From the NCBI RefSeq assembly GCF_003112575.1, contig NZ_BEWC01000002.1, positions 1,178,001-1,242,000 of the forward strand: 64,000 nt of DNA. Direction: 5' to 3'. The notes under the pieces were generated by a model. The model saw nothing but the letters and a program-made list of their open reading frames with translations. It ran no database searches and was not told the DNA's origin. The DNA is from Streptomyces ardesiacus. Lineage in GTDB: Bacteria > Actinomycetota > Actinomycetes > Streptomycetales > Streptomycetaceae. The number at the start of each line of letters is the position of its first letter. The first letter of the stretch is position 1. A program made the translations under genes and the position numbers. Positions 36,302-45,034 of the stretch are shown here, in pieces.

Positions 36302-37675
36302 TCAGAGCTTCGTCCACGCCTCCGTGAGCGTGGCGCGCAGGATCTGCTCGATCTCGTCGAAGGTCTCCTGCTGGGAGATCAGCGGCGGGGCGAGCTGGAT
36401 GACCGGGTCGCCGCGGTCGTCGGCACGGCAGTACAGGCCGTTGTCGAACAGCTTCTTCGACAGGAAGCCGTACAGGACCCGCTCGGTCTCCTCCTCGTCG
36501 AAGGACTCCTTGGTGGTCTTGTCCTTGACCAGCTCGATGCCGTAGAAGAAGCCGTTGCCGCGGACGTCGCCGACGATCGGCAGGTCGTGCAGCTTCTCCA
36601 GGGTGGCGCGGAAGGCGCCCTCGTTGTCCAGCACGTGCTGGTTGAGGCCCTCGCGCTCGAACAGGTCGAGGTTGGCGATGCCGACCGCCGCGGAGACCGG
36701 GTGGCCGCCGAAGGTGTAGCCGTGCAGGAAGGTGTTGTCGCCCTGGTAGAACGGCTCGGCCAGGCGGTCGGAGACGACGCACGCGCCGATGGGGGAGTAG
36801 CCCGAGGTCATGCCCTTGGCACAGGTGATCATGTCCGGCACGTAGCCGAACTTGTCGCAGGCGAAGGTCGTGCCCAGGCGGCCGAAGGCGCAGATGACCT
36901 CGTCGGAGACGAGCAGCACGTCGTGGCGGTCGCAGATCTCGCGCACCCGCTGGAAGTAGCCGGGCGGGGGCGGGAAGCAGCCGCCCGCGTTCTGCACGGG
37001 CTCCAGGAACACCGCCGCGACCGTGTCCGGGCCCTCGAAGAGGATCTGCTGCTCGATCTGGTCGGCGGCCCAGCGGCCGAAGGCCTCGGGGTCGTCGCCG
37101 AAGAGCGGGGCGCGGTAGATGTTGGTGTTCGGCACCTTGTGCGCGCCGGGCACCAGCGGCTCGAAGGGGGCCTTGAGCCCCGGCAGGCCGGTGATGGACA
37201 GGGCTCCCTGCGGGGTGCCGTGGTAGGCCACCGCGCGGGAGATCACCTTGTACTTGGTGGGCTTGCCGGTCAGCTTGAAGTACTGCTTGGCGAGCTTCCA
37301 GGCGGTCTCCACGGCCTCGCCGCCGCCGGTGGTGAAGAAGACCTTGTTGAGGTCGCCGGGGGCCTCGTTCGCCAGGCGCTCGGCCAGCTCGACGGCCTTG
37401 GGGTGGGCGTAGGACCAGACGGGGAAGAAGGCCAGCTCCCGCGCCTGCTTCGCGGCGGTCTCCGCCAGCTCCTGGCGGCCGTGTCCGGCCTGGACGACGA
37501 ACAGGCCGGCGAGCCCGTCGAGGTAGCGCTTGCCCTTGTCGTCGTAGATGTGGGTGCCCTCACCGCGGACGATGGTGGGGACGGGGGCGTTCTCGTACGA
37601 CGACATGCGGGTGAAGTGCATCCACAGGTGGTCGTAGGCGGTGCGGCTGAGGTCCTTGGGGCTGTCGGTGCTCAC
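36302..37675 (-). CDS. Class III aminotransferase, probably polyamine/diamine type
   Basis: A 457-residue PLP enzyme. It contains FFTTGGGEAVETAWKLAKQYF, the domain VAAVFLEPVQNAGGCFPPPPGYFQRVREIC, DVLLVSDEVICAFGRLG (PLP Asp), and the Schiff-base Lys in ITCAKGMTSGYSPIG (about residue 287). The length and blocks match omega-amino acid:pyruvate and putrescine aminotransferases. Its GTG start is 2 bases from the stop of the Lrp gene, forming an operon. Beside the aldehyde dehydrogenase and polyamine-binding protein, it most likely deaminates putrescine or a related amine; the exact substrate is inferred. Confidence 0.88.
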   Translation of the reverse strand: MSTDSPKDLSRTAYDHLWMHFTRMSSYENAPVPTIVRGEGTHIYDDKGKRYLDGLAGLFVVQAGHGRQELAETAAKQARELAFFPVWSYAHPKAVELAERLANEAPGDLNKVFFTTGGGEAVETAWKLAKQYFKLTGKPTKYKVISRAVAYHGTPQGALSITGLPGLKAPFEPLVPGAHKVPNTNIYRAPLFGDDPEAFGRWAADQIEQQILFEGPDTVAAVFLEPVQNAGGCFPPPPGYFQRVREICDRHDVLLVSDEVICAFGRLGTTFACDKFGYVPDMITCAKGMTSGYSPIGACVVSDRLAEPFYQGDNTFLHGYTFGGHPVSAAVGIANLDLFEREGLNQHVLDNEGAFRATLEKLHDLPIVGDVRGNGFFYGIELVKDKTTKESFDEEETERVLYGFLSKKLFDNGLYCRADDRGDPVIQLAPPLISQQETFDEIEQILRATLTEAWTKL

Positions 37676-37677
37676 GA

Positions 37678-38178
37678 TTATCGGGTTCCCCACATGTAGG
37701 TCTGCTTCTTGAGCTTGAGGTAGACGAAGCTCTCGGTGGACCGCACCCCGGGGACGGCCCGGATGCGTCGGTTGATGACCTCCAGGAGGTGGTCGTCGTC
37801 CTCGCAGACGACCTCCACCATCAGGTCGAAGGAGCCCGCGGTCATCACCACGTACTCGCACTCGGACATGGCGGCCAGCGCCTCGGCCACGGACTCCACG
37901 TCGCCCTCGACGTTGACACCGACCATCGCCTGGCGCCGGAAGCCCACCGTGAGCGGGTCCGTGACGGCGACGATCTGCATCACGCCCTGGTCGAGCAGCT
38001 TCTGGACGCGCTGGCGCACGGCCGCCTCCGACAGGCCCACGGCCTTGCCGATGGCGGCGTAGGGGCGGCGGCCGTCCTCCTGGAGCTGCTCGATGATGGC
38101 GAGGGAGACGGCGTCCAACTGGGGACCGCCGTTCCGGGACTCGCGGGTGTCCTTCTGGTCTGCGCTTCGACTGGCCAC
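37678..38178 (-). CDS. Lrp/AsnC-family regulator of the polyamine genes
   Basis: A 166-residue regulator with an N-terminal winged HTH (LDAVSLAIIEQLQEDGRRPYAAIGKAVGLSEAAVRQRVQKLLDQGVM, about 20-66) and a C-terminal RAM effector domain (VAEALAAMSECEYVVMTAGSFDLMVEVVCEDDDHLLEVINRRI). Its GTG start (VASRSADQK) was chosen to match relatives; a GTG 15 bases upstream is possible. It is transcribed with the aminotransferase and diverges from the aldehyde dehydrogenase. The S. coelicolor orthologue was, to my memory, described as EpuRI, a polyamine regulator; unverified here. Confidence 0.88.
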   Translation of the reverse strand: MASRSADQKDTRESRNGGPQLDAVSLAIIEQLQEDGRRPYAAIGKAVGLSEAAVRQRVQKLLDQGVMQIVAVTDPLTVGFRRQAMVGVNVEGDVESVAEALAAMSECEYVVMTAGSFDLMVEVVCEDDDHLLEVINRRIRAVPGVRSTESFVYLKLKKQTYMWGTR

Positions 38179-38288
38179 GGCTTCACTGTGCACGACGTAT
38201 CGACAGTTTCGCAAGGTCGCAGCGATGAAATTCGTTGTTTGAATAGCTTGAAGCTGCGGATATCGCAACCGCGAGGGGAGTGGGGGTG

Positions 38289-38316
38289 TTGAAAACGTCG
38301 GCACTCCGTCTAGGGT
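38289..38316 (+). promoter_or_regulatory. Promoter of the aldehyde dehydrogenase gene
   Basis: TTGAAA (38289-38294) and TAGGGT (38311-38316) are 16 bases apart, the best promoter in the 180-base divergent gap. The start point would be near 38323. Confidence 0.55.
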
Positions 38317-38340
38317 GGGTGTCTCAGTTACTGGACACCC
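38317..38340 (+). promoter_or_regulatory. Operator-like inverted repeat at the transcription start
   Basis: GGGTGTC (38317-38323) and GACACCC (38334-38340) form a 7-bp perfect inverted repeat with a 10-base gap. It begins one base after the -10 box and covers the start point, so a bound protein would block transcription; as RNA it forms a hairpin 18 bases before the GTG. Confidence 0.5.
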
Positions 38341-38358
38341 GAACTTGGAGGGCCGGCA

Positions 38359-39798
38359 GTGAGCACCGAGCTGCGTCGTCTGCGCAATTACATCGACGGT
38401 GAGTTCCGGGACGCCGCCGACGGACGGACCACGGAAGTGGTCAACCCCGCCACGGGCGAGGCCTACGCGACCGCCCCCCTGTCCGGGCGGGCCGACGTGG
38501 ACGCGGCCATGGCAGCCGCCGCCGCGGCCTTCCCGGCGTGGCGGGACACGACCCCGGCCGAGCGGCAGAAGGCCCTGCTGAAGATCGCGGACGCGTTCGA
38601 GGAGCGGGCCGAGGAGCTGATCGCGGCCGAGGTGGAGAACACGGGCAAGCCGATCGGGCTGACCCGCTCCGAGGAGATCCCGCCGATGGTCGACCAGATC
38701 CGCTTCTTCGCGGGCGCGGCGCGGATGCTCGAAGGCCGCGGCGCCGGCGAGTACATGGAGGGACTGACCTCCTTCGTGCGCCGCGAGCCCATCGGCGTCT
38801 GCGCGCAGGTCGCGCCGTGGAACTACCCGATGATGATGGCCGTGTGGAAGTTCGCCCCGGCGCTCGCCGCGGGCAACACCGTCGTCCTCAAGCCCTCGGA
38901 CACCACCCCCGCCTCCACGGCGCTGATGGCCGACATCATCGGCTCCATCGTGCCCAAGGGCGTCTTCAACGTCGTCTGCGGCGACCGCGACACCGGCCGC
39001 CTCATGGTCGAGCACGAGACCCCGGCGATGGCCTCCATCACCGGCTCCGTGCGGGCCGGCATGTCGGTCGCCGAGTCGGCGTCGAAGGACCTCAAGCGCG
39101 TCCACCTGGAGCTGGGCGGCAAGGCGCCGGTCGTCGTCTTCGAGGACACCGACATCCCCAAGGCCGTCGAGGGCATCTCGGAGGCGGGGTACTTCAACGC
39201 CGGCCAGGACTGCACCGCCGCCACCCGCGTGCTGGTCCACGAGTCGGTCCACGACGAGTTCGTGAGCGCGCTCGCCAAGGCCGCGTCCGAGATCAAGACC
39301 GGACAGCCGGACGACGAGGACGTGCTCTACGGCCCGCTCAACAACCCCAACCAGCTCAAGCAGGTCTCCGGGTTCATCGAGCGGCTGCCCGCCCACGCCA
39401 AGGTCGAGGCGGGCGGCCACCGGGTGGGCGACAAGGGGTACTTCTACGCCCCGACCGTCGTCTCGGGCCTCAAGCAGGACGACGAGATCATCCAGCAGGA
39501 GGTCTTCGGCCCGGTCATCACCGTCCAGTCCTTCCGCGACGAGGACCAGGCCGTCGAGTGGGCCAACGGCGTGGAGTACGCGCTGGCCTCCTCGGTGTGG
39601 ACCAGGGACCACGGCCGTGCGATGCGGATGTCCAAGAGGCTGGACTTCGGCTGCGTGTGGATCAACACCCACATCCCGCTGGTCGCCGAGATGCCGCACG
39701 GCGGCTTCAAGAAGTCCGGCTACGGCAAGGACCTGTCGGCGTACGGCTTCGACGACTACACCCGGATCAAGCACGTGATGACGTCGCTGGACGCGTGA
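38359..39798 (+). CDS. Gamma-aminobutyraldehyde dehydrogenase
   Basis: A 479-residue NAD(P)-dependent aldehyde dehydrogenase. Signatures: QVAPWNYPMMMAVWKFAPALAAGNTVVLKPSDTTPAS, the general base Glu in LELGGKAPVV (about 250), and the catalytic Cys in FNAGQDCTAATR (about 285). GQDCTAATR is the version found in 4-aminobutyraldehyde (YdcW-type) enzymes rather than in succinic semialdehyde dehydrogenases. It turns 4-aminobutanal from putrescine transamination into GABA, which GabT in this window could use. The GTG start follows GGAGGGCC. It diverges from the Lrp-aminotransferase operon. Confidence 0.9.
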   Translation: MSTELRRLRNYIDGEFRDAADGRTTEVVNPATGEAYATAPLSGRADVDAAMAAAAAAFPAWRDTTPAERQKALLKIADAFEERAEELIAAEVENTGKPIGLTRSEEIPPMVDQIRFFAGAARMLEGRGAGEYMEGLTSFVRREPIGVCAQVAPWNYPMMMAVWKFAPALAAGNTVVLKPSDTTPASTALMADIIGSIVPKGVFNVVCGDRDTGRLMVEHETPAMASITGSVRAGMSVAESASKDLKRVHLELGGKAPVVVFEDTDIPKAVEGISEAGYFNAGQDCTAATRVLVHESVHDEFVSALAKAASEIKTGQPDDEDVLYGPLNNPNQLKQVSGFIERLPAHAKVEAGGHRVGDKGYFYAPTVVSGLKQDDEIIQQEVFGPVITVQSFRDEDQAVEWANGVEYALASSVWTRDHGRAMRMSKRLDFGCVWINTHIPLVAEMPHGGFKKSGYGKDLSAYGFDDYTRIKHVMTSLDA

Positions 39799-39813
39799 CC
39801 CCCACCGGTCGGG

Positions 39814-39856
39814 CGCGGCCCCGGACACAGGCGTGCGGCGCGTGTCCGGGGCCGCG
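39814..39856 (+). terminator. Terminator after the first aldehyde dehydrogenase
   Basis: A 15-bp perfect stem, CGCGGCCCCGGACAC and its complement, encloses a 13-base loop, 16 bases after the stop. It implies that the following binding-protein gene has its own promoter or depends on read-through. Confidence 0.8.
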
Positions 39857-39982
39857 GCGCGTCTTTGGCGCCCCGGCGCGTGCGGGGCGAACTCCGCGCG
39901 CTCGACAGGGTGTCGGGCCTGGCCGGGCCCGCTCGACGCAGCGTCGATTGTCCCGGCGGGCGCGCGACGGGATGCTCGTGCC

Positions 39983-41173
39983 ATGCCCCTGCTCCCCAAG
40001 ACGCCCCCGTTCTCCCGCCGTACCCTGCTGCGCGGCCTGGGCGGCTCCGCCGCGCTCGGCGCGCTGGCCGGCTGCGGTGTCCCCGCCGCGTATGTGGCCC
40101 CGGGCGACCGGGCCGCCCCCGACCGGTCCGCCGCCGAACCCAGGCTGACCTGGGCCAACTGGCCGCTGTACATCGACACCGACGACGAGCACCCGCGCCG
40201 GCGGCCCACGCTGGAGGCGTTCGAGAAGGAGACGGGGGTCTCCGTCGCCTACGTCGAGGAGATCAACGACAACGACGAGTTCTTCGGCAAGGTCAGCCCG
40301 GCCCTGATGAACCACCGGCCCACCGACCGGGACCTGATCGTCATCAGCGACTGGATGTGCGGGCGGTTCGTACGGCTGGGCTGGGTGCAGGAGATGGACC
40401 GGGAGCGCCAGCCGAACGTCGCCACGTACCTGGACCCGCTGCTGCGTTCGCCCGCCTTCGACCCCGGCCGGAGGTTCACCGTGCCCTGGCAGTCGGGCAT
40501 CACCGGGATCGCCTACAACCGGCGCAGGCTCGGGCGGGAGATCCGGCACGTGTCCGACCTGTGGGCGGGCGACCTCAAGGGCCGCGTCACCCTGCTGTCG
40601 GGCATGGACGAGGCGTTCGCGCTGCTGATGCAGGGCAACGGCGTGGACATCACCGACTGGCGGTCCGACGACTTCCACCTGATCTGCGAGCAGGTGGAGC
40701 AGCAGGTCGCCAAGGGGCAGATCCGCCGCTTCACCGGCAACGACTACATCAAGGACCTCTCCAGCGGCGACGTCCTCGCCTGCCAGGCCTACTCCGGCGA
40801 CGTGATCCAGCTCCAGGCGGACGACCCGGACATCGAGTTCGTCGTCCCGGAGGAGGGCGCCGAACTGTGGGCGGAGTCCCTCATGATCCCCGGCCTGGCC
40901 CGCCACAAGGCCAACGCCGAGCGGCTGATCGACTACTACTACCGCCCCGAGGTCGCCGCCGAGCTGGCCGCGTGGGTCAACTACGTCTGCCCGGTCCCCG
41001 CCGCCCAGGACGTGCTCGGCTCCTCCGACGACGAGGAGACCGCCGCCCTGGCCGAGGACCCGCTGATCTTCCCGGACGCGGCGATGCGCGAACGGCTCGC
41101 CATCGCCCGGGACATCTCGGCGGCGGAGCGGGCGGAGTTCGCGAAGCGGTGGAACGGGATCGTAGGGGTGTAG
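39983..41173 (+). CDS. Spermidine/putrescine-binding lipoprotein (PotD-like), orphan
   Basis: A 396-residue binding protein. It has a twin-arginine-type lipoprotein signal, SRRTLLRGLGGSAALGALAGC (Cys about residue 30). The mature part contains LTWANWPLYIDTDDEHPRRRPTLEAFEKETGVSVAYVEEINDNDEFFGKV, GQIRRFTGNDYIKDLSSGDVLACQAYSGDVIQLQADDP and RLIDYYYRPEVAAELAAWVNYVCPVP, all PotD-like. No permease or ATPase follows, so it probably shares potABC located 10 kb downstream, where a second copy sits. The ATG is chosen because it directly precedes the signal; the ribosome-binding site is poor. Confidence 0.9.
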   Translation: MPLLPKTPPFSRRTLLRGLGGSAALGALAGCGVPAAYVAPGDRAAPDRSAAEPRLTWANWPLYIDTDDEHPRRRPTLEAFEKETGVSVAYVEEINDNDEFFGKVSPALMNHRPTDRDLIVISDWMCGRFVRLGWVQEMDRERQPNVATYLDPLLRSPAFDPGRRFTVPWQSGITGIAYNRRRLGREIRHVSDLWAGDLKGRVTLLSGMDEAFALLMQGNGVDITDWRSDDFHLICEQVEQQVAKGQIRRFTGNDYIKDLSSGDVLACQAYSGDVIQLQADDPDIEFVVPEEGAELWAESLMIPGLARHKANAERLIDYYYRPEVAAELAAWVNYVCPVPAAQDVLGSSDDEETAALAEDPLIFPDAAMRERLAIARDISAAERAEFAKRWNGIVGV

Positions 41174-41185
41174 CAGACTGATCAT

Positions 41186-41725
41186 GTGATGAATTCATCG
41201 AGTGAGGAAGAGGTGACGGCCGCGGTCACACTGGGGCTGCTCGCCGCCTGGGCCCTGCACGACCTCGAGGAACTGGCGACCGTGCCGGGCTGGTGGCGGC
41301 GCAACCTCCCCGCCCTGCGCGAGCGTTGCCCGACCGTGCCCCAGGCCGTGTGGCGGCGGGCCGGGTCGGTGGACGGACGGGAGTTCGCGGTCGCGGTCGG
41401 CGCGATGGCCGCCGTCGTGGCCGCCGCGTCCGTGGCGGGACGGCTGACCGGGGGCCGCTCGGCCGTGTACCAGAGCGCGCTCAACGCCTTCGGCCTGCAC
41501 GGCCTCGTCCACCTCGCCCAGGCGGCGCTGGTGCGCGGCTACACGCCCGGGTCGGCCACCTCGCCGCTGATCGTCGTCCCCTTCACCCTGTGGGCCCGTC
41601 ACCGGCTGCGCCGCGCCGGTGTCCTGCGCGCCACGCGCCCGCGCGACCTCGCCGTGGGCCTGGGCTTCGCGGGCGCGGCGACCGTCGCGGCGCACGCGGC
41701 GGCGCGGCGGCTGACGAAGGGCTGA
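41186..41725 (+). CDS. HXXEE-domain membrane protein
   Basis: A 179-residue protein with about five hydrophobic segments (VTLGLLAAWALHDLEEL, FAVAVGAMAAVVAAASVAG, LNAFGLHGLVHLAQAALVRGY, ATSPLIVVPFTLWA, LAVGLGFAGAATVAAHAA). HDLEE (about residues 24-28) is the HXXEE motif, and a second HGLVH cluster lies on another helix; together they suggest a metal site within the membrane. Function unknown for the family. GTG (41186) and ATG (41189) starts are adjacent. It begins 12 bases after the binding-protein stop, so probably co-transcribed. Confidence 0.75.
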   Translation: MMNSSSEEEVTAAVTLGLLAAWALHDLEELATVPGWWRRNLPALRERCPTVPQAVWRRAGSVDGREFAVAVGAMAAVVAAASVAGRLTGGRSAVYQSALNAFGLHGLVHLAQAALVRGYTPGSATSPLIVVPFTLWARHRLRRAGVLRATRPRDLAVGLGFAGAATVAAHAAARRLTKG

Positions 41726-41780
41726 GGAGCGGCGGGCGAACGAACGGCGAGCGGCCGACGGGCGGCTGCCGCGGCCGGGG

Positions 41781-42947
41781 CTACTTCAGCGCGGCCGCGG
41801 TGATCGCGTCGAGCACCGGGTTCCGCGCCGCGCTCTTGGCGTCCGTGGCGTTGACCGAGTAGACGAGCGTGCGGGACAGGTCGCGGGTGCCGCCCATGAG
41901 CGCGCTGTAGCCGTAGCGCGAGCCCGACTTGCCCCAGAAGACCTGGTCGCCCACCTTCTCGTACTCCAGCCCGGCGCTGCGGGTCGCGTCCGGGAGGCCC
42001 GCCGGGGTCGTGAACATCTCCTCCAGCTGCGGCTGGGGCACGATCCGCCCCCGGAAGAGCGAGGTGAGCAGGCGCTCCAGGTCGGCCGTCGTCGAGATCA
42101 TGTCACCGGCCGCCCACCGGTCCGCCTGGTTCCACTCGGTGACGTCGAGCAGCTCCGTCGTCCCGTCCGGCCGCTCCACCGTCTGGTAACCCCGGTTGTG
42201 CGGGCCCCGGATGCGCGGGTCGGTGCCCGGGAAGTACGTGTGCGTCATCCCGGCCGGGCGCAGGACCAGGCGCGTGGCCTCGGCGGCGTAGGAACGTCCC
42301 GTCACCTTCTCGATCAGGAAGCCGAGGATCGTGTAGTTGACGTTGAGGTAGTGCTGCCGCTCGCCCGGGCCGGACTCCGGCCCCTTCGCGATCGCCGACG
42401 CCACGTCCTCCCGCGGGCTGAGGGTGTCGAAGCGGCGCGGGTACAACGCGGCGAAGTCGTCGCCGAGCCCGTCGCCCGCCGGGATGCCGCTGGTGTGGTT
42501 GAGGAGCTGGCGGACGCTGATCGGCTGGTCGAAGTCCTCCGTGAACAGGTCCGGGAGGTAGTCCTGCACCGCCGCGTCCAGGTCGACGTCGCCCTCCGCC
42601 GCGAGCCGCAGGACGGTGGCGGCCGTGACGACCTTGGTGATCGAACCGGCCCGGAAGGACGCGTTCGGGTACGCCGGCCGGCCACTGGCCAGGTCGCGGA
42701 CGCCCGCGCTGCCGCGCCGGCTTCCGTTCGTGCCGCCGACCCGCACGAGGGCGGCCGTGGCGTGGTCCCCCGGCACCATGGCGAGGGCGGCGCGCAGCGC
42801 GTTCGCGGCCGGGTCCGGCGACCGGTGCGCGGCGGCGGCCCCGGTGGGCGGCGCGGCGAAGGAGGGGGCCGCCAGCGGCCCGGCGGACAGCGCGAGCACC
42901 AGGGAGGCGGCGAGGACGGAGGAGGTACGGACACGCATCGACGGCAT
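41781..42947 (-). CDS. Secreted serine hydrolase / D-alanyl-D-alanine carboxypeptidase-like (beta-lactamase class C fold)
   Basis: A 388-residue exported protein with signal VLAASLVLALSAGPLAAPSFA. The SxxK motif is FRAGSITKVVTAATVL and the tyrosine motif YLNVNYTILGFLIEKVTG (YxN). VRQLLNHTSGIP is typical of the D-Ala-D-Ala carboxypeptidase/esterase clan. The third motif (HTG/KTG) is represented by FWGKSGSRYGYSA. The role could be peptidoglycan trimming or a non-peptide esterase. Two starts are possible (42947 MPSMRV and 42938 MRVRTS), since GGAG lies close. Convergent with the HXXEE gene; no operon partners. Confidence 0.85.
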   Translation of the reverse strand: MPSMRVRTSSVLAASLVLALSAGPLAAPSFAAPPTGAAAAHRSPDPAANALRAALAMVPGDHATAALVRVGGTNGSRRGSAGVRDLASGRPAYPNASFRAGSITKVVTAATVLRLAAEGDVDLDAAVQDYLPDLFTEDFDQPISVRQLLNHTSGIPAGDGLGDDFAALYPRRFDTLSPREDVASAIAKGPESGPGERQHYLNVNYTILGFLIEKVTGRSYAAEATRLVLRPAGMTHTYFPGTDPRIRGPHNRGYQTVERPDGTTELLDVTEWNQADRWAAGDMISTTADLERLLTSLFRGRIVPQPQLEEMFTTPAGLPDATRSAGLEYEKVGDQVFWGKSGSRYGYSALMGGTRDLSRTLVYSVNATDAKSAARNPVLDAITAAALK

Positions 42948-43033
42948 CGACGACTCCGGGTTCGGGGCGGACGGTCGTTGATCATCCTCGTCGCGCCGCC
43001 CGGCACACCGGATCGTCACCGGGGAGGGTCCCG

Positions 43034-43048
43034 GCCCCGGCCCGGGGC
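43034..43048 (-). terminator. Short GC hairpin after the phosphodiesterase gene
   Basis: GCCCCG-GCC-CGGGGC, 6 bp, lies 14 bases past the minus-strand stop, flanked by further G-runs and C-runs (GGGGA/TCCCC). A modest terminator candidate. Confidence 0.4.
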
Positions 43049-43061
43049 TCGGGGAACTCCC

Positions 43062-43802
43062 CTAGGAGGCGCGGGAGTCGTCCGGGTTCGCCCCTACGGG
43101 CGGTGCGGCGCCCCGGTCGCGCAGCGCGCACAGCACGTCGATGCGGTTGGTGGTGACCGAGTCGACGCCCGACGCGATCAGCCGGCGCATCGTACGGCGG
43201 GTGTCCGGGGTCCACACCGACAGCAGCAGACCGTCGGCGTGGACCCGGTCCGCCAGGGCCCGGTCCACCAGCCCGAACCGGTAGTTGAGCCACCGGGGCC
43301 GGACCGCCGCCAGCAGCGCGGGCCGGGGAGGGGCCGCCGTCGTCCAGGTCAGGGCGATCTCGGCGGCCGGGTCGGCGGCCCGCACGGCGAGCATGGCGGC
43401 GGCACCCGCGGTGTAGTACACCCGGTCCCGCGCCCCGCACGCGCGGACCACGTCCACGATGCGCCGCACCGCCCGCTCGCCCGGCCCGCCCGGCAGGTCC
43501 AGCATCAGCCGGCCGCCGTCCGTGGCCGCCAGCGCCTCCGCCAGCGTCGGCACCCCGCCCGCCGTCAGTGCGCGCACCTCCTCGGCCGACAGGGAGCGCA
43601 GCGGCCGGTCGGGCCCCCACAGCCGCTTCAGCGTCTCGTCGTGCAGCAGCACCGGCACGCCGTCCCGGGTCAGGCGTACGTCGGTCTCGACCGCGTCCGC
43701 GCCGCGCTCCAGGGCGGAACGCAGCGACACGAGCGTGTTCTCGCGGTGCCGGTAGGGGTCGCCGCGGTGGGCGACGGCGGTCAGGGCGCGCGGGGTGTCC
43801 AT
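43062..43802 (-). CDS. Glycerophosphodiester phosphodiesterase-family protein
   Basis: A 246-residue cytoplasmic GDPD. The N-terminal active site VAHRGDPYRHRENTLVSLRSALERGADAVETDVRLTRDGVPVLLHDETLKRLW supplies HRG, the ENT motif, the ExD metal acids and HD. The C-terminal LLLSVWTPDTRRTMRRLIASGVDSVTTNRID is the typical last strand of the TIM barrel. It hydrolyses glycerophosphodiesters to glycerol-3-phosphate, with the exact substrate open. It begins 14 bases after the adenosine deaminase gene and shares its transcript. Confidence 0.88.
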   Translation of the reverse strand: MDTPRALTAVAHRGDPYRHRENTLVSLRSALERGADAVETDVRLTRDGVPVLLHDETLKRLWGPDRPLRSLSAEEVRALTAGGVPTLAEALAATDGGRLMLDLPGGPGERAVRRIVDVVRACGARDRVYYTAGAAAMLAVRAADPAAEIALTWTTAAPPRPALLAAVRPRWLNYRFGLVDRALADRVHADGLLLSVWTPDTRRTMRRLIASGVDSVTTNRIDVLCALRDRGAAPPVGANPDDSRAS

Positions 43803-43816
43803 ACGGGCGGCAACTC

Positions 43817-44878
43817 TCAGGAGGCGAGCCAGGCGGCGGTGTACGTGTCGATCTCGTCGGTGATCCGGGCCTTGCCCGGCGCGTCGAGGAACGACGCCTC
43901 GACCGCGTCCTTCGCCAGGTCGGCGAGGCCGCGCTCGTCGAGGCCCAGGAGCCGGGCGGCGACGGCGTACTCGTTGTTGAGGTCGGTGCCGAACATCGGC
44001 GGGTCGTCGGAGTTGATCGTCACCAGGACGCCGGCGCGGACGAACTCCTTGACCGGGTGCTCGTCCAGGCTGCGCACCGCGCGGGTGGCGATGTTCGAGG
44101 TCGGGCACACCTCCAGCGGGATGCGCCGCTCGGCGAGGTGGGCCAGGAGCTCCGGGTCCCGCGCCGAGCTGGTGCCGTGCCCGATGCGCTCGGCGCGCAG
44201 GTCGGTCAGGGCGTCCCACACCGTCTGCGGTCCCGTGGTCTCACCGGCGTGCGGCACCGAGTGCAGGCCCGCGGCGATCGCCCGGTCGAAGTACGGCTTG
44301 AACTGCGGGCGCGCCACCCCGATCTCGGGACCGCCGAGCCCGAAGGAGACCAGGCCCTCGGGGCGCAGCCGGTCGTCGGTGGCCAGCCGCGTCGTCTCCT
44401 CGGCGGACTCCAGACCGGCCTCGCCCGGAATGTCGAAGCACCAGCGCAGCACGGTCCCGAACTCCGCCTCGGCCGCCTTGCGGGCGTCCTCGATCGCGTC
44501 CATGAAGGCGCCCTCGTCGATGCCGCGGCGGGTGGAGGAGAACGGCGTGATGGTCAGCTCGGCGTACCGCACCTGCTGCCGGGCCATGTCCCGGGCCACC
44601 TCGTAGGTGAGCAGCCGGACGTCCTCCGGGGTGCGGATCAGGTCGACCACGGACAGGTACACGTCGATGAAGTGGGCGAAGTCCGTGAAGGTGAAGTAGT
44701 CGACCAGCGCCTCGGGGTCGGTGGGGACCTTGGAGTCGGGGTGGCGCGCGGCCAGTTCGGAGACGATGCGCGGGGAGGCGGAGCCGACGTGGTGGACGTG
44801 CAGTTCGGCCTTCGGCAGTCCGGCGACGAAGGCGTGCAGGTCACGCGGGACGCCGGGATCGACGAGGTGCTCGGTCAT
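43817..44878 (-). CDS. add: Adenosine deaminase-family protein
   Basis: A 353-residue TIM-barrel metal hydrolase converting adenosine to inosine. The N-terminal metal motif reads PKAELHVHHVGSASPR rather than the commoner HxHLEGA, so this is a divergent branch. HAGETTGPQTVWDAL (catalytic Glu), RIGHGTSSARDPELLAHL, LEVCPTSNIATRAV and INSDDPPMFGTDLNNEY (metal Asp) are intact. The ATG has GAGGAA upstream. It heads the add-GDPD operon. Substrate could be adenosine or a modified adenine; the divergent motif leaves some doubt. Confidence 0.88.
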   Translation of the reverse strand: MTEHLVDPGVPRDLHAFVAGLPKAELHVHHVGSASPRIVSELAARHPDSKVPTDPEALVDYFTFTDFAHFIDVYLSVVDLIRTPEDVRLLTYEVARDMARQQVRYAELTITPFSSTRRGIDEGAFMDAIEDARKAAEAEFGTVLRWCFDIPGEAGLESAEETTRLATDDRLRPEGLVSFGLGGPEIGVARPQFKPYFDRAIAAGLHSVPHAGETTGPQTVWDALTDLRAERIGHGTSSARDPELLAHLAERRIPLEVCPTSNIATRAVRSLDEHPVKEFVRAGVLVTINSDDPPMFGTDLNNEYAVAARLLGLDERGLADLAKDAVEASFLDAPGKARITDEIDTYTAAWLAS

Positions 44879-44998
44879 GGGTTCCTCCCCAGGGCGGCGC
44901 CCGGGACCGCGCGAGGCGGAGGTGGGGCGCGGGTGATCGGCTGATCGGTCGTTCGGGGATCATCGTAGGCCGGTCGCACACCCGGCGGCCCGGGACCG

Positions 44999-45004
44999 TA
45001 GCAT
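44999..45004 (+). promoter_or_regulatory. Putative -10 of the first DUF4190-type gene
   Basis: TAGCAT fits TANNNT and would give a leader of about 23 bases containing GGGGGGACGAGAG before the ATG at 45035. Confidence 0.4.
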
Positions 45005-45034
45005 GGCGGCACGAACGACCCGGGGGGACGAGAG

